Assembly (NCBI GenBank): GCA_946188175.1
Contig: CAMHUJ010000149.1
Coordinates: forward strand, 1-5,375
Reading direction: 5' to 3'
Source of the DNA: an uncultured Ruminococcus sp.
Lineage (GTDB): Bacteria; Bacillota; Clostridia; Oscillospirales; Ruminococcaceae
DNA: 5,375 bases
The notes under the pieces were generated by a model, which had not been told where the DNA came from, ran no database searches, and saw only the letters and a list, made by a program, of their open reading frames with translations. A program made the translations under genes and the position numbers. The first letter of the stretch is position 1. Each line of letters begins with the position of its first letter. Shown here piece after piece: positions 1-5,340 of the stretch.

Positions 1-88
1 CCGGACGTTCCGGAAAGATCAGGATTGTGCCGCGGTGCGGTTCATATTCAGCCGGCATATGAAACCCGTCGGCTTTCGGTGTGGTCAT
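1..88 (-). CDS. aguA: Agmatine deiminase, N-terminal 29 codons (cut by window edge)
   Basis: This is the start of a gene that runs off the low-coordinate edge; it is too short to stand out as an open frame. Translation gives MTTPKADGFHMPAEYEPH followed by RGTILIFPERP. This matches the characteristic N-terminus of agmatine deiminases, in which TPK-DGF-MPAE-EPH is followed by a hydrophobic stretch and WPER-type residues. The enzyme is cytosolic and hydrolyses agmatine to N-carbamoylputrescine plus ammonia; it belongs to the guanidino-group-modifying (peptidyl-arginine deiminase-like) superfamily. The catalytic Cys, His and Asp lie in the missing part. The start is supported by GGGAG (plus-strand 96-100), 7 nt upstream, and by the conserved residues directly after it. 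It follows the SseB-domain gene by 17 nt. Its presence beside carboxyspermidine enzymes fits a route from arginine through agmatine to spermidine. N-carbamoylputrescine amidase (aguB) would be expected just outside the window. Confidence 0.88.
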   Translation of the reverse strand, partial: MTTPKADGFHMPAEYEPHRGTILIFPERP

Positions 89-105
89 ATGTGTTCTCCC
101 GTTTC

Positions 106-591
106 TCATGCCTGCTCCGGTTCCAGATGACTTTTCATTTTCAGGATGATCTCCGCGGATTCCTTCGGCACAAGCATTGCCTCGGTGAATGCGTCGAGCA
201 CGAGCCCGCTGACATCCTTCATATCCAGCGCCGTGCGGATGCACTGTACCGCAGGAACTGTCAGCAGCGCAAAATTCTTTGCGTATTCCGGATCAATCTG
301 ATTTGCATTAGAAAAGACCGGCAGAAATGTGCCGTCCTCATTTTGCAGCAGATCGGGTTTGAACGATACCGGATCAATCGTATCGACGCTTTCGCCCTTT
401 GCCGCATTGAGGATGCGTTCGCGGTCGGCGTCGCTGACATTGACCTGCACCGGCACAATGACCTCGGAATCCCGCAGGCAGGCGAGTACCGGCATCAGCG
501 TCTGACGGTTCTGCTGCGTGAGAAACCGGTGCTTGAGAAAGCGCAGGAGATTGCCGCTGTCCAGTTCTTTTTTGGAGATTTTCTGTTCCAT
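106..591 (-). CDS. SseB-domain protein
   Basis: This 161-residue protein has no signal peptide or membrane segment and is probably cytosolic. It shows the pattern of the SseB N-terminal domain family: a helical N-terminus (about 10-30), a hydrophobic strand with VIVPVQV at 44-50, the hallmark GTFLPVFSNANQI at 87-99, and a C-terminal strand with GLVLDAFTEAMLVPKE at 129-144. The name comes from an enterobacterial protein, but in Firmicutes such proteins are common and functionally undefined, so no enhanced-serine-sensitivity role should be assumed. The start is supported by AAGGAA (plus-strand 601-606) 9 nt upstream. The gene begins 24 nt after the GNAT gene and ends 17 nt before aguA, which implies a shared transcript. 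Its job in a polyamine gene group is unknown. Family assignment is fairly sure; function is not. Confidence 0.8.
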   Translation of the reverse strand: MEQKISKKELDSGNLLRFLKHRFLTQQNRQTLMPVLACLRDSEVIVPVQVNVSDADRERILNAAKGESVDTIDPVSFKPDLLQNEDGTFLPVFSNANQIDPEYAKNFALLTVPAVQCIRTALDMKDVSGLVLDAFTEAMLVPKESAEIILKMKSHLEPEQA

Positions 592-615
592 GGTTTACCG
601 TTCCTTTTCGTTGAT

Positions 616-1020
616 TTATGTCCAGAGTTCCGTGATGAACATGGCGCTTGCATCGACCGCGCGGTCAAATCCGCAGGCTTCATAGAAGCGGACCTCTTTG
701 TTGTATGCGACGAGTACGATGCGGAGATAATCCTTATAGGTTTCCTTCATGCGCCCGACGAGTGCCCTGCCGATTCCCTTGTCCTGATACGCAGGACGCA
801 CCAGCAGGTAGTGAATGTATGCGGTCATGATGCCGTCGTCCATTGCGCAGCACAGCCCGACGAGCGTTTCGCCGTCCCATGCCGTATAGACGGTCTCGAA
901 ATTGCGCATCGCAATTTGCAGCTTTTCCGGATAATGACCGGAGGACCATTCCACGGAAAGGAACAGGTCTTGCAGCTGTTCCGCCGTGAATTCATGTGTA
1001 TCCTTGTATGTGATTTCCAT
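616..1020 (-). CDS. GNAT-family N-acetyltransferase
   Basis: This is a 134-residue single-domain GCN5-related acetyltransferase that would transfer acetyl from acetyl-CoA to an amine. The acetyl-CoA pyrophosphate-binding motif A is clear at about 72-86 (LLVRPAYQDKGIGRAL, with the Q-x-x-G-x-G signature). Motif B is visible as RFYEACGF at 111-118. The acceptor-side N-terminal half (about 20-60) contains SVEWSSGHYPEKL, a common opening in small GNATs. The length is normal for a complete one-domain member. The ATG is preceded by AGAGGG (plus-strand 1025-1030) at a short 4-nt spacing. It follows the membrane-protein gene by 18 nt and precedes the SseB-domain gene by 24 nt. The substrate cannot be read from the sequence. 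Its place among spermidine-synthesis genes makes a polyamine one possibility, but protein, peptide or small-molecule amines are equally open. Confidence 0.88.
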   Translation of the reverse strand: MEITYKDTHEFTAEQLQDLFLSVEWSSGHYPEKLQIAMRNFETVYTAWDGETLVGLCCAMDDGIMTAYIHYLLVRPAYQDKGIGRALVGRMKETYKDYLRIVLVAYNKEVRFYEACGFDRAVDASAMFITELWT

Positions 1021-1038
1021 GTTACCCTCTCTTGATTG

Positions 1039-1683
1039 TTAGCTGTTTATGTTCAGGACGAGCCAGATCACCGCGCCGATCACTGCCGCCAGCAGAAGAA
1101 TCAGCAGGATGACAGTTGCGCGGATCCATTTTTTCTCACGGATTGCCAGTATCATCATCGAGACAACATCGGCAGTAAACAGAAATTGCAGGATGCCTGC
1201 GGTGATGCAGAGTGCGGGGGCATGGACGCCCTCTTTTTTGGCACGCGCCAGATATCCGACGGAAAACGGTGCACTGCACAGCAGCACCAGCCAGCCCGCG
1301 GTACCGAGCGCAAGTGCGACTGCCGGTCCGATGAACACCATGATCACGACCGGCGTGAAGGTCAGAATCCATGCGGCAGCGATGCAAAGTCCGCCGATCA
1401 GATAGAACGGCACCAGCGCATATTTGACTGCGAGTGCGGCGTTCAGCAGCTGTTCACGGCTGATCTTTCTGCGCAGAATGATCACGGCAGTCAGGTTGAC
1501 GAGCCCCAGTATGACCGGAATCAGCAGCGGCGGCAGTATTGTGCCGGATGTCATTTTTCCGTCTGTATCGCCGGCGAAAACATCCCTGTTGAGCAGATAC
1601 AGAACCGGTACGACCGCATAAACGCCGATGATATACAGCGCTGCAAATACGTATAAAGGGCAGAATCTGCTTCGCTTTTCCAT
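1039..1683 (-). CDS. Six-helix integral membrane protein, unrecognised
   Basis: This 214-residue, very hydrophobic protein has six likely transmembrane helices at about 9-31, 48-71, 82-107, 110-133, 155-181 and 188-211. Short charged loops separate several of them, such as RRKISRE at 71-77, RAKKEG at 147-152 and REKKW at 182-186. I do not recognise the family, and I see no transporter signature, ATPase motif or conserved charged residues buried in a helix. The frame stays open upstream to an ATG at 1737, but that start would lie inside nspC. The ATG at 1683 is preferred: it shares one base with the nspC stop (TAATG), has an AAGGAG site 11 nt upstream, and gives a normal N-terminus with positive residues (MEKRSR) before helix 1. 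The overlap suggests translational coupling to nspC. A role tied to polyamines (transport, sensing) is only inferred from position. Confidence 0.8.
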   Translation of the reverse strand: MEKRSRFCPLYVFAALYIIGVYAVVPVLYLLNRDVFAGDTDGKMTSGTILPPLLIPVILGLVNLTAVIILRRKISREQLLNAALAVKYALVPFYLIGGLCIAAAWILTFTPVVIMVFIGPAVALALGTAGWLVLLCSAPFSVGYLARAKKEGVHAPALCITAGILQFLFTADVVSMMILAIREKKWIRATVILLILLLAAVIGAVIWLVLNINS

Positions 1684-2813
1684 TATGACAACCGCTCCTT
1701 GAAATCGGAATACGCAAACTGCCGGATGATCTCGCAATCGCCGCCCGGATGCTGAACCGCAATCGCCGGAAGCGGCATACCGTTAAAGGTATTGTTCTTG
1801 ACCATGGAGTAGATTGCCATATCGCAGAATGTCAGGCGGTCTCCGATCCGGATTTCACGGTCGAAGCTGTAATCCCCGATGATATCGCCTGCAAGGCAGG
1901 TTCGTGCGGAGAGCCGGTATTCATAAGGCTTTTCGCCCCATTCGCCGGAATCCTTCAGCGGGGGACGGTACGGCATTTCGAGTACATCGGGCATATGGCA
2001 TGCCGCGGATGCATCGAGAATCAGGATTCGGATGCCGTTTTCCACAATGTCCATGACCTCGGTATCGAGCCAGCCTGCATTCAGCGCGATTGCCTCACCG
2101 GGTTCCAGATAGACCTCGACGCCGTATTTTTCGCGGATATCGAGAATCAGCTTTTTCAGCGCAGCGACGTCATAATCCTCGCGTGTGATATGATGTCCGC
2201 CGCCGAGATTCAGCCACTTCATCTGCGGCAGATATTCGCCGAATTTCTCCTCAAATGCGGCAAAGGTCGTCAGCAGATCGTCCGCATTCTGCTCGCAGAG
2301 CGTATGAAAATGCAGCCCCTCAACACCGCGGAGCAGTTCGGGGCGGAAATTTGCTTTTGTGACGCCGAGCCGTGAGCCGGGCGCGCACGGGTCATAGATT
2401 GCGTGGTCGCCCTGCGTGGAGCATTCCGGATTGACGCGGATGCCGACGCTGACATTTGCCTGCTCCCAGACGGGGCGGTATGTTTCGAGCTGACGGAACG
2501 AATTGAAGCTGATATGATCGCAGATTCTGCATAATTCTGCAAATTCCGCCGGATCGTATGCCGGTGAAAAGACATGGTTTTCCTTTTGGAATTCCTCTTT
2601 GCCGAGCCTTGCCTCATAGAGACCGCTTGCGGTTGTGCCGCTGAGATACTGCGCGATCAGCGGATAGACCGCGAAGCAGGAAAATGCCTTCTGTGCAAGC
2701 AGAATATGTGCGCCGGTCTCCTGCTCTACATTGTGCAAAAGCTCCAGATTGCTCCGGAGCTTTGCCTCGTCAATGATATAGCAGGGTGTCGGCAGTTCAT
2801 GCCGCCGCATCAT
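1683..2813 (-). CDS. nspC: Carboxynorspermidine/carboxyspermidine decarboxylase
   Basis: This cytosolic PLP enzyme of the alanine-racemase-fold (fold III) decarboxylase group removes the carboxyl from carboxyspermidine or carboxynorspermidine to give spermidine or norspermidine. At 376 residues it has the usual NspC length, shorter than diaminopimelate decarboxylase. Visible landmarks are LPTPCYIIDE at 7-16, the Schiff-base lysine K42 in LLAQKAFS, LHFHTLCEQ at 167-175, the glycine-rich phosphate-binding loop LNLGGGHH at 201-208, and LEPGEA at 236-241. DASAACHMPDVLEMPYRPP (267-285) is typical of NspC rather than LysA. RTCLAGD (304-310) carries C306, at the usual active-site cysteine position, and Y335 lies in YSMVKNNTFNG. 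It overlaps the dehydrogenase gene by ATGA and the membrane-protein gene by TAATG. Spermidine is the likelier product because agmatine deiminase nearby supplies putrescine. Two tandem ATGs make the exact start uncertain by one codon. Confidence 0.95.
   Translation of the reverse strand: MMRRHELPTPCYIIDEAKLRSNLELLHNVEQETGAHILLAQKAFSCFAVYPLIAQYLSGTTASGLYEARLGKEEFQKENHVFSPAYDPAEFAELCRICDHISFNSFRQLETYRPVWEQANVSVGIRVNPECSTQGDHAIYDPCAPGSRLGVTKANFRPELLRGVEGLHFHTLCEQNADDLLTTFAAFEEKFGEYLPQMKWLNLGGGHHITREDYDVAALKKLILDIREKYGVEVYLEPGEAIALNAGWLDTEVMDIVENGIRILILDASAACHMPDVLEMPYRPPLKDSGEWGEKPYEYRLSARTCLAGDIIGDYSFDREIRIGDRLTFCDMAIYSMVKNNTFNGMPLPAIAVQHPGGDCEIIRQFAYSDFKERLS
1695..1700 (-). promoter_or_regulatory. 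Ribosome binding site that fixes the membrane-protein start
   Basis: AAGGAG on the minus strand lies inside the last codons of nspC, 11 nt before the ATG at 1683. It supports that start over the upstream in-frame ATG at 1737. The site is read while ribosomes finish nspC, which fits coupled translation. Confidence 0.6.
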
Positions 2814-4075
2814 TCCACGGTCTGCGGGTTCTCATCGACAACCCACGGCAGACCCCATTTGTTCAGCATGTCCATGAACGGATCCGGATCGAACTCCTCG
2901 ATTGTGCGTGCGCCCGGATTGCGCCATGTGCCGTTTGCGACAAGCGCCGCACCGATCATTGCCGGAACGCCGGTCGTATAGGAGATCGCCTGCGAGCCGA
3001 GCTCCTTATAGCATTCCTGATGATCGCAGACATTGTAAATATAGATCGTCTTCTCCTTGCCGTCCTTGATGCCGGTGAAGATGCAGCCGATGTTCGTCTT
3101 GCCGACGGTGCGCGGGCCGAGCGATGCCGGATCCGGCAGCAGCGCCTTCAGGAACTGGATCGGGACGATCTCGGTGCCGTTGAAGTTGATCGGCGTGGTC
3201 GAGAGCATACCGACATTCTCCAGACACTTCATATGGGTCAGATAGCTCTGACCGAAGGTCATGAAGAAACGGATGCGCTTGACATTCGGGATATTCTTTG
3301 CGAGGGATTCGATTTCCTCGTGATGCAGCAGGTACATGTCCTTCTGACCGACCTGCGGGAAATCATAGACGCGCTTGATCTCCATGGGCTTTGTCTCGAC
3401 CCAGTGACCGTTCTCCCAGTAGGAGCCGTTTGCGGAGACCTCACGGAGATTGATCTCCGGATTGAAGTTCGTTGCGAACGGATAGCCGTGGTCGCCGCCG
3501 TTGCAGTCGAGGATGTCGATATAGTGGATCTCATCGAAGTAGTGCTTTAATGCATACGCGGTGAAAACCGAGGTGACGCCGGGGTCAAAGCCGGAGCCGC
3601 AGAGTGCGGTCAGACCCGCCTTCTCAAACTGCTCCTGATATGCCCACTGCCACGAATAATCGAAATATGCGGTGAAGCCGAGCTCCTTGCAGCGCTTCTC
3701 ATAGATCGCGCGCCATGCAGGGTCATCGGTATCCTCCGGCTCATAGTTTGCGGTGTCGATGTAGTGAACGCCGCCCTCGAGACATGCCTGCATGATCGTC
3801 AGGTCCTGATAGGGGAGCGCAAGGTTCAGCACGGCATCCGGCTGATAATCCTTGATCAGCGAGAGCACGGCATTCTTGTCGTCTGCGTCGAGCTGCGCGG
3901 TCGTAATGACGGTCTTGGAATAGCCCTCTTTTTCGATCTTATCCCTCAGTGCATTGCACTTGGATACGGTGCGGCTGGCAATGCAGATTTCCTTGAATAC
4001 TGCATGATTCTGACAGCATTTCTGAATTGCGACAGATGCAACACCGCCGCATCCGATAATTAAAACTCTGCTCAT
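2810..4075 (-). CDS. Carboxyspermidine (carboxynorspermidine) synthase/dehydrogenase, saccharopine dehydrogenase family
   Basis: This is a 421-residue NAD(P)H-dependent enzyme of the saccharopine dehydrogenase family. The N-terminus is a Rossmann domain with VLIIGCGGVASVA at 4-16. An ASRT motif at 33-36, after the second strand, favours NADPH. A hydrophobic core strand, AVLNLALPYQD, lies at 81-91. The substrate part holds GSGFDPGVTSVFTAYAL at 160-176 and LDCNGGDHGYPFATNFNPE at 189-207, typical of the carboxynorspermidine synthase subgroup. The reaction condenses an amine (putrescine or diaminopropane) with aspartate 4-semialdehyde and reduces the Schiff base. Saccharopine reductase is the alternative, but the adjoining nspC, overlapping by ATGA, settles it in practice. 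The start has a consensus AGGAGG 9 nt upstream. Codon use looks selected: 22 of 25 lysines are AAG by my hand count, unlike its neighbours, which suggests high expression. Confidence 0.93.
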   Translation of the reverse strand: MSRVLIIGCGGVASVAIQKCCQNHAVFKEICIASRTVSKCNALRDKIEKEGYSKTVITTAQLDADDKNAVLSLIKDYQPDAVLNLALPYQDLTIMQACLEGGVHYIDTANYEPEDTDDPAWRAIYEKRCKELGFTAYFDYSWQWAYQEQFEKAGLTALCGSGFDPGVTSVFTAYALKHYFDEIHYIDILDCNGGDHGYPFATNFNPEINLREVSANGSYWENGHWVETKPMEIKRVYDFPQVGQKDMYLLHHEEIESLAKNIPNVKRIRFFMTFGQSYLTHMKCLENVGMLSTTPINFNGTEIVPIQFLKALLPDPASLGPRTVGKTNIGCIFTGIKDGKEKTIYIYNVCDHQECYKELGSQAISYTTGVPAMIGAALVANGTWRNPGARTIEEFDPDPFMDMLNKWGLPWVVDENPQTVE

Positions 4076-4084
4076 TGTAATATT

Positions 4085-4090
4085 CCTCCT
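4085..4090 (-). promoter_or_regulatory. Consensus ribosome binding site of the carboxyspermidine dehydrogenase gene
   Basis: A full AGGAGG lies 9 nt before the ATG at 4075 and confirms that start. It is among the strongest sites in the window and sits in the longest gap (52 nt). That gap holds no convincing sigma-70 promoter, so initiation of transcription here is possible but unsupported. Confidence 0.75.
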
Positions 4091-4127
4091 GTTGTTCTCC
4101 GATGCTCGGATTGATAGATAAAACCGG

Positions 4128-4775
4128 TTATTCTGTCGGTTCCGGTGTCAGTCTGATCTGCACCAGATAGCAGATTTTGTCGCCGGATACAAAGCACATA
4201 TTGTAAAGACCCTCGCCCAATTCCGGATGCACATAAAAACTGGTCAGATTTCCGTTTTCATCTGCATTCGGCGTCAAACCGGTTGCAATATTCGGATAAT
4301 GAGACTCACCGCTGATTTTGATGAGATCCGTTTCAGTCATTGCGGCATAGTCCCTTTCTCTCTCCGGCTTATCCTTCACGACATAGAGACTCACTTCCTG
4401 ATCACAATCTGCATAGACTTCGATCCATTCATTGAGATAGTATTCACTGTAAAGCCCCTCTGTCTGATAGCCCTTGCCGATCAAATCAGTGATCGACGGA
4501 TAATTGTGATGTCCGCTGCCGGTCGTGAGGATCAGACCTTTGATCGTCAGTGCATCCTGCTCGGCGCATTTTTGCAGAACGCCGCATTTGCTGCCGTCCG
4601 TGATGACGCCGGAAGCCTGTGCGCTGCTGTCTGTATTTGCAGCGGGACTGCTGTTTGCGGAGGCGCTGCTCTGTGCTGCCGGCGTGTCCGTCTGATTTCC
4701 GGTGCTGCTTCCGCCGCAGCCTGTGCAGGATACCGCAAGCAGTATTGCTGCGAAAACAGCTGTTGTTCGTTTCAT
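4128..4775 (-). CDS. Putative secreted lipoprotein, function unknown
   Basis: This 215-residue protein has a short lipoprotein-type signal peptide: basic MKR, a hydrophobic stretch at about 5-16, then SCTGCGGSS. The lipidated cysteine is most likely C20, in the common TGCGG context, although its -3 residue is an unusual Cys; C17 (AVSC) is the alternative. Residues 21-56 form a low-complexity Ser/Ala/Thr/Asn/Gln linker, as often seen between a membrane anchor and a folded domain. The domain from about 57 to 215 holds five further cysteines (64, 70, 124, 194, 202) and ends in acidic/proline residues PEPTE. I do not recognise it. It should be anchored outside the cell membrane. The start is firm: AGGAGG (plus-strand 4783-4788) lies 7 nt upstream. 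It follows the 83-residue gene by 29 nt and precedes the dehydrogenase gene by 52 nt, so it could be co-transcribed with either. Confidence 0.8.
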   Translation of the reverse strand: MKRTTAVFAAILLAVSCTGCGGSSTGNQTDTPAAQSSASANSSPAANTDSSAQASGVITDGSKCGVLQKCAEQDALTIKGLILTTGSGHHNYPSITDLIGKGYQTEGLYSEYYLNEWIEVYADCDQEVSLYVVKDKPERERDYAAMTETDLIKISGESHYPNIATGLTPNADENGNLTSFYVHPELGEGLYNMCFVSGDKICYLVQIRLTPEPTE

Positions 4776-4804
4776 GTGGATTCCTCCTGATCAGAAACCG
4801 GGGA

Positions 4805-5056
4805 TTATGACTGAAAGCTCATGGTATCCGGAAATGTTCCGTTTTTCTCATAATACCGGATGATTTTCATGAAAACGGGCGCGGAATAAAAATTCAGCCC
4901 GTAATCCTTGGCTTTGATGCCGCTGCTTATGATCTGTTCCGGCGGCAGCTTCGGAATCGTAAACGTGCCGTCCTCTGCCTCCCAATGAATGCCCCAGCGG
5001 TAGGTTACCGATGTGTCATCCTCTGCGATCTTGACGGCGCGAACAGATAATCCCAT
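4805..5056 (-). CDS. Hypothetical 83-residue protein downstream of the toxin
   Basis: This is a small protein of unknown function that I do not recognise. It has no signal peptide or transmembrane segment and looks like a compact mixed alpha/beta domain. Alternating strand-like stretches (LSVRAVKI at 3-10, SVTYRWGIHWE at 16-26, GTFTIPKL at 30-37) are followed by a possible helix with aromatic residues, PVFMKIIRYYEKNG at 60-73. The ATG is 2 nt after the toxin stop, with only a weak GGTAA-like site before it, so translation probably depends on ribosomes arriving from the toxin gene. Lysines are mostly AAA, unlike the dehydrogenase gene. It could be a third member of the toxin-antitoxin unit or an unrelated passenger. 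That it is a real gene is supported by tight spacing and the lack of any better reading of this interval. Confidence 0.65.
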   Translation of the reverse strand: MGLSVRAVKIAEDDTSVTYRWGIHWEAEDGTFTIPKLPPEQIISSGIKAKDYGLNFYSAPVFMKIIRYYEKNGTFPDTMSFQS

Positions 5057-5058
5057 AT

Positions 5059-5340
5059 TTATTTACCAAATAAATCGCTGTGTGATCCGGTTCTGGTTAG
5101 ATAGAGATACAGTGTATCATCACACACCTCATACATCAGCAGCCAGTCCGGCTGAATATGACATTCCCGAATTCCCTTAAAGTTACCGGAAAGCATATGA
5201 TCACGGTATTCATCCGGTAATGAGATACCGTTTGCCAGCTTTTCGACGACATCCCACAAAAGCTGCATGTCTTTGTTTTGCTTCTGCATCCGTTTTACGT
5301 CTTTTTTGAACTGGGCAGTCGGTTTGGCTGTATACTTCAT
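5059..5340 (-). CDS. yafQ: YafQ-type mRNA interferase toxin (RelE/ParE superfamily)
   Basis: This is a complete 93-residue type II toxin. YafQ proteins bind the ribosome and cut mRNA in the A site, and a DinJ/RelB antitoxin neutralises them. The family pattern is clear. The N-terminal helix contains QFKKDVKRMQKQNKDM at 10-25. Then come YRDHMLSGNFKG at 45-56, ECHIQPDWLLMYEV at 59-72, and the C-terminal RTGSHSDLFG at 83-92. Residues H48, H61, D65, W66, H87 and F91 line up with the catalytic and RNA-contacting H50, H63, D67, W68, H87 and F91 of E. coli YafQ, so it appears intact. The ATG overlaps the upstream antitoxin stop by ATGA, the usual antitoxin-first arrangement, and AAGGA lies 9 nt upstream. 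The gene looks richer in A/T and AAA lysine codons than the dehydrogenase gene, compatible with a mobile module. Confidence 0.93.
   Translation of the reverse strand: MKYTAKPTAQFKKDVKRMQKQNKDMQLLWDVVEKLANGISLPDEYRDHMLSGNFKGIRECHIQPDWLLMYEVCDDTLYLYLTRTGSHSDLFGK

Noticed and set aside
25..1035. 336-codon open frame on the plus strand, antisense to the SseB-domain and GNAT genes
   Set aside because: Its translation is rich in Arg, His and Cys, matches no family I know and spans two recognised genes plus their gap. It has the look of a GC-driven antisense shadow.
1036..1656. 206-codon plus-strand open frame antisense to the membrane-protein gene
   Set aside because: The Gln/Asp/Cys/His-rich product is what the complement of a hydrophobic coding sequence gives. 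The six clear helices on the minus strand are the better reading.
1684..1737. Longer N-terminus of the membrane protein starting at 1737
   Set aside because: It would add 18 residues overlapping nspC without a good ribosome binding site. The ATG at 1683 has AAGGAG and the usual stop/start overlap.
1683..2813. Diaminopimelate decarboxylase (LysA)
   Set aside because: The fold is the same, but the shorter length, the DASAACHMPDVLEMPYRPP segment and the adjoining dehydrogenase identify NspC.
2786..3550. 254-codon plus-strand open frame antisense to the dehydrogenase and nspC genes
   Set aside because: It lies opposite strongly conserved enzyme motifs and has no recognisable domain. The repeated Asp/Leu/Val/Ile composition mirrors the codon bias of the opposite strand.
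2810..4075. Lysine-pathway saccharopine dehydrogenase/reductase
   Set aside because: The fold is shared, but the GGDHGYPFATNFNPE segment and the overlapping nspC point to the carboxy(nor)spermidine enzyme.
4120..4143. Weak hairpin (AACCG/CGGTT, 10-nt loop) followed by TTTT at the lipoprotein stop, as a possible terminator
   Set aside because: The stem has only five Watson-Crick pairs plus wobbles, and the T run is short and broken (TTTTATC). It overlaps the coding end and is too weak to call.
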